Positions 55,980 to 64,000 of a stretch of DNA of 64,000 nucleotides are shown here, piece by piece. A program made the position numbers and the translations under genes. The notes under the pieces were generated by a model, which worked only from the letters and a program-made list of their open reading frames with translations, was not told the DNA's origin and made no database searches. Position 1 is the stretch's first letter. Each line of letters starts with the position of its first letter. This DNA is from Persicaria tinctoria (lineage: Eukaryota > Streptophyta > Magnoliopsida > Caryophyllales > Polygonaceae): assembly GCA_037127255.1 (NCBI GenBank), contig JBANSL010000004.1:71012627-71076626 (forward strand). Direction: 5' to 3'.

Positions 55980-56120
55980 TTTATGCAATATATCTTGCTA
56001 TATATCTTACAACTTTATTTCGCTTATTGCGGTTTTGTATAAACACCCACTTAAAATCAATGAAGTTATACTTTTCGATGTTGGAACTACAGGTCCAATA
56101 GCATCAGGCTTAAAGAATTC
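55980..56120 (-). pseudogene. Copia reverse-transcriptase remnant
   Basis: A short stretch corresponds to the N-terminus of the Copia RT domain (FGPVVPTP...YKWVFVRKRN..NEIVRYKARLVA in typical members). Here the readings are IGPVVPTSK, then FKWVFIQNRNK, then VVRYIARYIA, with at least one shift. The catalytic YxDD box and RNase H were not found, so an internal deletion is likely. Confidence 0.65.
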
Positions 56121-58089
56121 ATCTTTGCATGAATTTCTTTTTTCTATCTCTTTTGCCATCATTTCGATGTCGACATCCATTATTTGATTGATGATCATTA
56201 GATTTCCACGAGCTCTTTCCACTTCCAGGGAATCCTAAAGTGAGAGCCTAGTGATCTTCAACACTTCTGGTGTATTTGAGAATCACTTTATTTTTGTTTG
56301 TTTCGGAGTTACTTCTGGAACCTCCAAATGAGCTCACTAGTGAAATATACGTGACTTAGTCACTCTCTTGGCCTTAGTAAATGCATTTGATGGCTTTGTG
56401 CTAAACCATATAATGATCATTTGGTGTACATAAGTGTTGAACTTCTGGTTCACGTGCATTCATCCGCGGATCCCAAATGATATAAAAAGAAGTTGCTTTC
56501 ATGCAATCTCTTTCTTTAATACAGTCTCATTTCCTCTCCCCCTAAATACCGAGCATTTTGATCACCTTTATAAAGCTCGAGGTATTTGATATCATCAGGG
56601 ACTCAAACCCCATGTATCATTCAACTTCTTTGTGGTCTTTTAGTTAAATGTGGAGGAGGCCTCAGAACATATACTCTCTTCTGGAGATAATTTGGGAGAA
56701 GTTATCGTGTCAAATTCGAAATGCAAAATTGCATGGGCCCATTTGACTAACGACTCTTCTAGGTCGTTGTGAGCTACTATATGCTCCTCAAACATTCTCT
56801 ACCTTTTCATATGACCAATGTGTTAAGACATCTATATTGGAATAACATTGGTCCATATGCTGATGGTTTATGTTCGTAATTGTCTCATTGAACTCGGTCA
56901 AGAGACATAAGAGACTTTGCATTTACTATTTATTATAGACGGTCTTGTTATTATTTTGCCAAGAGAACAAGCCGTACATGTATGGTCACCCTTATTGAGG
57001 ATCTTCCGGTCCTAGGATCTTCTAGTCCTTTCGGTGGGATTTCATGTGAATTTGAATGATCTTCCAAATCATCATTTTACTTGAGCGACCAAATGCCACA
57101 AAGAATAAGATTTTATCATCAAATAACTTCTGGTTAGTGACATCATAAGTTTCAATGGTAAAACATTCTAACCATTGAACTTTATACATGGTGGTCCATT
57201 TATTTAATCAGATACCGTTAACTGGGTATTTTCAAAACTTCAGTTGGTGTCATACTACAGGTATGAAACTAACAACCAACTATATTTATCTTTATTCATA
57301 ATATTCTTCAGGACATTAGAAATTAACCGTACAAAGATGACCTAGTTATAAGCCACGACAATAACATTGGTTGCGCGCTTAACCATTACCTCTTTTACAC
57401 CCTCTACAAGAGGGGCATGCTTCAAGCAATGCTTAGAGGATTGCCAGGAAGTAGCCTTGTAAACCAGATCATGTTTTGTGGTTATTTATATTGGTTGTAC
57501 TAACCAAATAAAAATAGTTCTGAATATGTCATAATCCATATTCCATGTACTTCTTCAATAGTACAAATGTTTAAAATAAGATCTTATATACTCTTCTAGG
57601 GTTTGAAATTAGAGTCTTCAAGCTCTTATGCAGATTTTAATGAAAAACTCACAATCTGCCGGATTGTTACAAATGGTATTGAGACTTTGAGCTCTTAGCG
57701 AGATAATTGTCACAATCTACTGGATTGTTTAACCATTGAGTTTAGGAAGTTCAAGCCCACAAAATAGGTGTTGACAAACTCACAATATAGTGGATTAAGG
57801 TAGGAATAATAATAAAACTATGTAAAATATAATATAAATAGCAAAGTATATTAAGAAACATGAATATCAACAACAATAATCTTAAGTAAATAAATAAAAT
57901 TATGTCAACTTCGAGTGACAAGAAAATTTAACATAGATCTTCAAGACCTTTTTACCACATACGTCAGGAGGTGATATTTTATATGTAATTTTATCGTTTA
58001 CTACGGGAAACTGATGTCAGAGTTGATTTGTTTCTCTGGCTATACGAATCATCACTACAAGGATGACGTTTACCAGTTCATCCCTACGA

Positions 58090-58770
58090 GGGTGTGATTT
58101 GGCTATTTCTCTACTTTGGAAAATGAGTCTGTTCATTTACTTCGGGAAATGAATCCGTTCATTTACTTCGAGAAATGAGTCTGTCCATTTACTTCATGAA
58201 ATGAGTTCGTTCATTTACTTCGGGAAATGAGGGAAAACAAATATAGTTTAAATAAATAAAATAAAATGACATACATATGAATTAACTAAACATAAATAAT
58301 AAATATAATTTCATCACTTCGGGGATGAAATTTATCGTTTCATCGCTACGGGGATGGGATTTATCGATCACGATCAAGCGATTTACCAATTTCCCGATTT
58401 GAGATTAGTTTATAATTTATATCCACTTCGATGGATAAAACTTACCACTTCGGGGTTGATATATTTTATATATACCCATCATCTTGGAGATGTGATTTGT
58501 CTATTCATCTACTTTGGGAGACGTATACATTAATCTACTTCGGGAGATGAAATTGATTTATCTACCGGATAAATTTATTATATATCTTATTCATCCACTT
58601 CAAATTCTCTTTGAGAATGAAATTGAACTATCTCTTTTACTTACCCACTTCGGGGGATAAAGTTTATCACTTTAACGATGCTAATATAATATTAGTTCTT
58701 CTATTTGAGAGGTAATATTCACCGTTTCGGAGATGATATAATATTAACTTATTCGCTTCAGGGAATAACT
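58090..58770. repeat. Interspersed ACTTCGGGAAATGA repeats in the Copia interior
   Basis: TTTACTTCGGGAAATGAGTC-like units recur at least four times at 58125-58235, and related CACTTCGGGGATGAAAT-like units continue to about 58760. They lie in the element's gag/5' side. No open frame is present. Confidence 0.75.
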
Positions 58771-59086
58771 AATACAACCTCCGATCGAACGGAGTATACT
58801 TATAAAATGCAGAAATAACTACACGTACATACATACACTTGGACGATCGTCACAATATAAACACGCGCGGTAATACACAATATGCATATAATATAAAATC
58901 TACAGTATTAAAGATCGACAATCTAAAAGAATATGAAGTGAAGAAATATCAAGTGTTAATGTAGGCAGGTAATGAATCACACTGGCCTTTTCACATCCTA
59001 AAATTTTTCCCAACCGCTGGAAATTAAACAAATCAAATTCATTTCTGCACATATATCTTCGTAAAAGCAACATGTAAACCAAATAA

Positions 59087-59445
59087 GACCATCCACAATG
59101 GTTTTGTGCAAAATGTACACATTTGCACAAGATGTGTAAAAATACACATCACTTTTTAGCAATTTCCTCCATTGGTGAAGTGTGCATTTTTTACACATCA
59201 TTGAAATACAATTCATTTAAAACAAAAAGAAAACTAAAATCATAAAACAATAAACCAATGAAATTGTCTTGATCTTTGTAAAAGTTTTTGCACATTGGGG
59301 AGATGGTGTGCTCAAATGTGCACATTTATTTGCACATCACATGCTCAAATGTGCACATTTGCACACACCCAAAACAACCAATGGAGCTAAAAAAATGTCT
59401 AAAAATAAACATTTGCACATTTGTACACCACCATTGTGGATGGTC
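59087..59445. mobile_element. Tourist-like (PIF/Harbinger) MITE nested in the Copia element
   Basis: Perfect 15-base inverted ends, GACCATCCACAATGG and CCATTGTGGATGGTC, are flanked by TAA (59084-59086 and 59446-59448), the TSD of this superfamily. The interior holds several TTTGCACATTTG and GTGTGCAAA motifs. The element is 359 bases with no coding sequence. Confidence 0.95.
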
Positions 59446-60199
59446 TAAGAAGAGTGAGAGAGACAAAATTTTACAAGCATCAAGTTTAACAATAAGCAAA
59501 AGAAGGCTGTAATTTCTTAATTACTTAGAATGCAAGAACGATGACAGATCCAAAATGCTGATCGGATCATTGCAATCAGTGAATGATAAACCTTTAAATT
59601 TCCAAACCGACCTTGGAGTAAAAGAATGACTCTTCTTCTACCTTACTAATTTTCAGGAAACGTTCGAAAATATATGTCGGCTCATCGATCTACTTCGGGA
59701 GATCGCTTAAATCGCATAAACAGAAAAAACATGAAAATAAATCATCCGTTTCTGGGGTGAATCGATCGCTTAATATTATAATTTTTTCAAACCATCCACT
59801 TTGGAAAGGGAAGAACATCTCTACCGGGATGCTACGAAGGTATATATATATTCTTTTTGCATGATGATATCGGTTTGTCTCTTCAAGGACAATTTTCCTT
59901 TAGCATATAGTATATCCTTTTCGTGGGATAATTCGATACTAGTTACTCTTCTGGAGGTAAGTAGTAACTAAATTAAACAACAACAATATGTATATACACA
60001 TAGGAATGAAAAATAATCAAACAAATATATATGGATGGAATTCTGCAAATAGGAAAGGGTTTCACAAATGATAACGAAATGGAGCCGTGAAGCAACCGGT
60101 GCCGTACTTCACAGGAAGGCCGAACACCGGCCATATATGTGTATATGTACTTAGATATGCTTCGAATCTTTATCGAGCGAGTCGATCGTGTTGATAACG

Positions 60200-60389
60200 T
60201 GTTGTAAACCGAAAGAAAAGAGAATAGGAGAAAGACAGAGAAGGGAGAGATCTCTATTGCTTGTGTGTATTTCCAAGTGAGCTTACAAGCCTTATACAGG
60301 CAAGGTAGGAAGAAACACATAAATTTGCCTCATCATGGCGGGAGTTTAGGAGGTGAACGGTTCGGGAGGTGAACAATCCTTCCATTATT

Positions 60390-60395
<6 letters not shown>
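60200..60395 (-). repeat. 5' LTR of the Copia element
   Basis: 196 bases, about 97% identical to the LTR at 54937-55132, followed on the minus strand by CGTTATCAACACG. That is where a primer-binding site would lie, but I cannot assign the tRNA. Confidence 0.92.

Positions 60396-60448
<53 letters not shown>
60396..60448. repeat. (TA)n microsatellite
   Basis: About 26 TA units sit immediately right of the Copia element. Confidence 0.97.
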
Positions 60449-60452
<4 letters not shown>

Positions 60453-61260
60453 CTCCCGCTTTCTTCAACCTCGGTCCCTCTCCTGCTCTCCCGCACATCT
60501 TCCCGGCGAGGTTGACTCGCCGCCATCCGCTCTGTCGGCAACCTCAGTAGCGCGAGCACTGGACGACCTCCTCTCAACTTCTTCTCTCCGGTCGATCCCA
60601 TGGTTGTCTCCTTCGATCTCCTCTTCCTCTGTCAACGTCCTCACCGACGAAGACTTCGACTTTTGCGTCGACGCCGATTGCATCCCCTTTGCCGACCTCC
60701 CTCCCGACGTTCAATTACAGGAAATTGAACGTCTTCTCCGGGCCTCCTCCTCCGCATCTTCTCCAGGCTTCGCTCTCGATCTCAGGCCAAACAAGTCACC
60801 GATTCCGTAGGAACAGAGCACGCGGTGTGGTGCTCCAAGGGCGGATGATGAGCAGCGGCCACCTCCAATTTCTAGATCCGATCCGCCACCTCCAATTTCA
60901 TGGTCGTCCCCCTTCTTCCGCCTCTCTAGATCGGGTATGCTTCAATTTCATCTTCAATTAATCGAATCGCAATCAGCGGCCGCCGAAAATGCAATCTAAT
61001 TCTAGGTTTTCAATTTCAAATCGGTTGCATCTGTTGCGGTTCTGAGTCTGGTACACAATGTAGATGAAGGCGGGATGACTGGAAAGATGGAAGAAGACCA
61101 CCTGTTGCTGTTGAATGGAAATTTTGTAGAATCTGTTGAATATGTTGATTGGGTATGCAAATGAGGATTTGACAATTTGTAATACAATTTTTCATCATTA
61201 AGAACTTCAAATGGTATTTCACCTTTTGTTCGATCTAATTTACAAAGCCAGGGCACAAAT
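60449..61260 (+). pseudogene. Gene-like fragment, unidentified
   Basis: A GC-rich, pyrimidine-rich leader precedes the reading NVLTDEDFDFCVDADCIPFA followed by DLPPDVQLQEIERLLRA (60630-60740 and on), which looks like real acidic protein sequence. It ends at 60808. A second low-GC stretch to 61260 resembles intron or exon remains. I do not recognise the family. It may be the 5' exon of a captured or broken gene. Confidence 0.35.
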
Positions 61261-61276
61261 TAATGTAAAAAAATAA

Positions 61277-61397
61277 GGGGTTGTTATTTGCACGGTCATT
61301 TTTTCGCGTTTTACACAGTGCGCGGATCCGCGCACTCGCAATGCGCGGTCACGCTTTTTTTTTTTTTTTAAATCCGCGTACAGTGCGCATACGCCGA

Positions 61398-61428
<31 letters not shown>

Positions 61429-62870
61429 CAGCGTATGCACATTGCGCGTACGCGGATATATTTATTTTTACCTCACCCAAATATATTTATTTTTACCTCA
61501 ACTAGGCTCGTCTTTCGCCTCTAATTGACACTTGCACAACGGGTCTAGCGTCTTATTCTCTTTTTAGCTAGCCCAGGATCGAGAGTCGGCCCGTTTGGCT
61601 TCCGCTATGATATCATACTCCCATAAACAAGACGGTACTTAAACAGTTGAATAAATTAATGCGGGAGTAATTTAAATATCAAAGTATAAAATATCCAATC
61701 CTAACAATAAAGCTAAAGTGTCAAACTCATGAAGTAGTAATAAACTCCAATTTAATAATTGCCCATTACTTTAACTCAAGCCAATTTATGAATAAAAAAA
61801 TAAATTACATCAAGCAAACGGGTATGCAATTTATCGAAATTGGCCACAGGACCGCATTCGCCACGGAAGAATTTAAAAGGCACATCAAAAGAATCATGAA
61901 ACACGCAAAGGTCGTTTGAACGAAATCACTTGTCTTAACCTTCGATGACTGGTTGACGACAACAAGACGAGATTTTAGCACCCTATTAAATCTAACGAGA
62001 AAAGGAATATTAATATTTATATTTTATAAAATTAACTTTACTTAACTCAATTTGATATTGAATTAATTCTATAAAGTTAAAAATCTATACCAATATGAAT
62101 TCCTCGGGAAGCAGGATCCGATGTGGGTGATTCGAGATTTCTTGGTGTCGTTGAAACGGGCAAGAATTGAATAGTTTAGAAATACTAGCCGCTTAACTTA
62201 ATAAATAATTAAGTTAGGGACATAAACGGAAATAGTATAAACATAAGGGACGTTTCTGTAGTTTCTTCAAAAGAAATCAAAACCTCTGTCTTCTTTCTCT
62301 TTGAAATCACGCACAGGGACGGAGGAACGACGGAACTCGATCGGTGTGGCTCCTCCTCCTCCGACTTCGATGGGCTACCGGGGACGGCGAAGATCGGGGT
62401 GGCGGCTCGGCTGAGACTGCGCGGTGGTGGTCGCAGGTGGAGGCAAGCGACTGGGCTCGTGCGGTCGGCTGTTCGCGGTGCGCTTCCGGCGAGGCTGCGT
62501 TCTCCGGGAAAGGGCGATGGTCTGCGGTAATGGGCTCGATCGGAGACAGCGGTGGTCGGATCGGACTCAGTTCGCCGACGGTGGTGCTTGGATGGATAAC
62601 AAGGTGTGGTGATGGTGGTCAGGGGCTGTTCACGGAAGTAATAAGGAGAGGAGAGGATGACGGCGATGGCAGGTTTGATTGTCTATCGGCGCACTCGCTG
62701 TGCGCAGGCGCGGCCCCCATCGGCGCACTCGTTGTGCGTATCTGCTGTCCATCCGCGCATTCGCTGTGCGCAGCTGCCGACGCGCCTTTTTCATCCGTGC
62801 TTTCGCAGTGCGCCATTGCCTAGATTAACCGTGCAAACGGCGATAATTTCACCGTGCACTTAGCAATTCC
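61277..62870. mobile_element. Small MULE-like element with subterminal GCGCA repeats
   Basis: The left end GGTTGTTATTTGCACGGTCA and the right end on the minus strand GGAATTGCTAAGTGCACGGT are imperfect inverted repeats of about 30 bases. AAAAAATAA (61268-61276) and GAAAAATAA (62871-62879) could be a 9-bp TSD with one mismatch, though it is A-rich. Palindromic GCGCACTCGC(T/A)(G/A)TGCGCA-type units cluster at both ends (61315-61450 and 62685-62815), as expected for subterminal repeats. The interior includes LTR-derived sequence related to 12053 and a GC-rich segment. Confidence 0.55.
61368..61456. repeat. Hairpin with (TA)n loop
   Basis: ATCCGCGTACAGTGCGCATA and CGTATGCACATTGCGCGTAC followed by GCGGAT are imperfect inverted arms of about 28 bases around a (TA)n tract (61404-61428). 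Confidence 0.8.
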
Positions 62871-62879
62871 GAAAAATAA

Positions 62880-63910
62880 ATAGGTTGTTTAAGTTTCAAT
62901 GTTTTAAGTGGTTCAGGGTTTTAATATCGAGTGGTTCAGGGGTTTAATACCAAGTGGTTCGTCAATTTTATTTTTATTTTTATTTTTATTTTTTATTTTT
63001 TGGTGAAATGGTCGTCAATTTTATACTAATTGGTTCAACACATATAAATAGAGAGTTGTTCAGTGACTAAATATATAAAAAAATTTTGGTGAACATGACT
63101 AAATATATAATGTTTCATGAATTAAATAGAAGTGGTTCAGTGACTAAATAGAGGTTGGTTCAGTGGCTAAATAGTGGTTGGTTTAGTGACTAAATAGAGG
63201 TTGGTTCAGTGGCTAAATAGTTGTTGGTTCAGTGACTAAATAGAGGTTGGTTCAGTGACTAAATAGAGGTTGGTTTAGTGACTAAATAGGTTGGTTCAGT
63301 GACTAAATAAAGGTTGGTTCAGTGACTAAATAGAGGTTGGTTCAGTGACTAAATTTAGTCTTATTTAAACTAGAAACTATCATGTTGCTTGTAAGCTTAT
63401 TGCACCAACTCGCACTTTTAATATATATAAAAAAATATTTATACCAAGTGATTTTATACCAAGTGGTTCAAGGTTTAAATACCAAGGTTCATGAGTTTTA
63501 TACGAAGTGGTTCAGGGTTTTTATACCAAGTGATTCATTAAATAAATAGAGAGTAGTGGTTCATCAAATGAAGAGTAGTGATTCATCAAATAAATAGCAT
63601 TGGTTCATGAAATAAATAATATTGGTTCTTGAAATATTTTATTTTACAATAAATAAATAAATAATTAAAATAAACATTAATAGAAAATAAAAGAAGAATG
63701 AAAATTTTATAATTATTAAAGAGTAGTGGTTCATGAAATAAATAGTATTGGTTTACTGTGAATAAAATTGCCGAACCACTGTAAATAAAATTGTTGAACC
63801 ACTGTGAATAAAATTGTTGAACCACTAGGAATAAAATTGTTGAACCACTGTGAATAAAATTGCTGAACCACTGTGAATAATATGTCTGAACCACTTCTTG
63901 TCGATATTTT
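62880..63910. repeat. GTGGTTCA-type arrays in both orientations
   Basis: From 62900 to 63360, and again to 63780, units such as GGTTGGTTCAGTGACTAAATA (21-24 base spacing, about ten copies at 63130-63350) and AGTGGTTCAGGGTTTTAATA are on the plus strand. From 63770 to 63895, units of TTGAACCACTGTGAATAAAA (six copies, 22-base spacing) are the same core inverted. They flank an AT-rich centre. No gene is present. The element, if one, runs past the window edge. Confidence 0.85.
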
Positions 63911-64000
63911 TTTTCAACAAAACATATACAAAGTGGGTGTCTATGTGTAGATAAAATTAAATTACATCCAAATATATATTTTTTATATTTTTTTAACAAG

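Larger units (their letters stand above)
54937..60395 (-). mobile_element. Copia-type LTR retrotransposon, minus orientation, degenerate
   Basis: The two 196-base LTRs (54937-55132 and 60200-60395) run from TGTTGTAAACC to TTATTACAACA and differ at about 6 positions (near 3%). A polypurine tract, AAGGGGGAG on the minus strand, lies right next to the 54937-55132 LTR, so that one is the 3' LTR. Minus-strand readings at about 56110-55990 contain IGPVVPTSK and, after a shift, FKWVFIQNRNKRNKVVRY, matching the start of the Copia reverse transcriptase. The rest of gag-pol is missing or decayed, so it is non-autonomous. No matching 5-base TSD is visible: the left flank is (TG)n and the right flank (TA)n. 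Confidence 0.88.

Overview
The window looks like a transposon-rich stretch of a flowering-plant nuclear genome, probably a eudicot. The evidence is plant-type L1 LINEs with RVT_3 RNase H tails, CACTA, hAT, Mutator-like (MULE), Stowaway and Tourist DNA transposons, Copia and long solo LTRs, telomere-type CCCTAAA repeats, and intron-containing fragments of plant housekeeping genes. I recognise one intact host gene with confidence: a two-exon group VII ERF transcription factor at 48469-49569. It carries the Cys2 N-degron start MCGGAII.

Layout. 252-7378 is an essentially full-length, mutated L1 LINE on the minus strand with a 17-bp target-site duplication (TSD). 7396-10339 is AT-rich with no gene. 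10340-11957 is the 5' part of a hAT element with a BED-finger transposase, ended by an LTR-like block (11953-14480). About 14505-21640 is a candidate gene-capturing element. It has inverted ends, an RPL13a exon, glycerol-3-phosphatase exons, a long GTGCA-type array, a tRNA-like sequence and an inserted solo LTR (18963-20295, TSD CTATA). 21744-27036 is a CACTA element missing its 3' end, with a frameshifted TNP2-type transposase. 27480-28075 is a hAT transposase remnant. 28510-32366 is a second solo LTR (TSD GGGTT) carrying two nested poly(A)-tailed insertions, each with its own TSD.

About 32690-48110 is a second, larger candidate gene-capture block. It holds NOC2-like and importin-5 exons next to palindromic GTGCA-core tandem arrays. 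It was later split by a 1.2-kb CACTA element (38398-39609, TSD ATT) and a 6.4-kb MULE (40045-46421, TIRs about 158 bp). The MULE itself contains a Stowaway MITE, telomere-like tracts, tandem blocks and the tail of a MULE/OTU-type protein. The ERF gene follows directly. To its right lie a Stowaway MITE (50863-51098), a hAT element with an exact 8-bp TSD (51934-52967), a poly(A) retroposon (53326-54564), a minus-strand Copia element with near-identical LTRs (54937-60395) containing a Tourist MITE (59087-59445), a small MULE-like element (61277-62870), and GTGGTTCA-type arrays to the window end.

The most unusual signal is a recurring architecture. Captured gene exons lie beside degenerate 21-24-bp arrays whose core has dyad symmetry around GTGCA. 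Two of these arrays directly abut tRNA-like sequences. All identifications come from reading the sequence; no database search was run.
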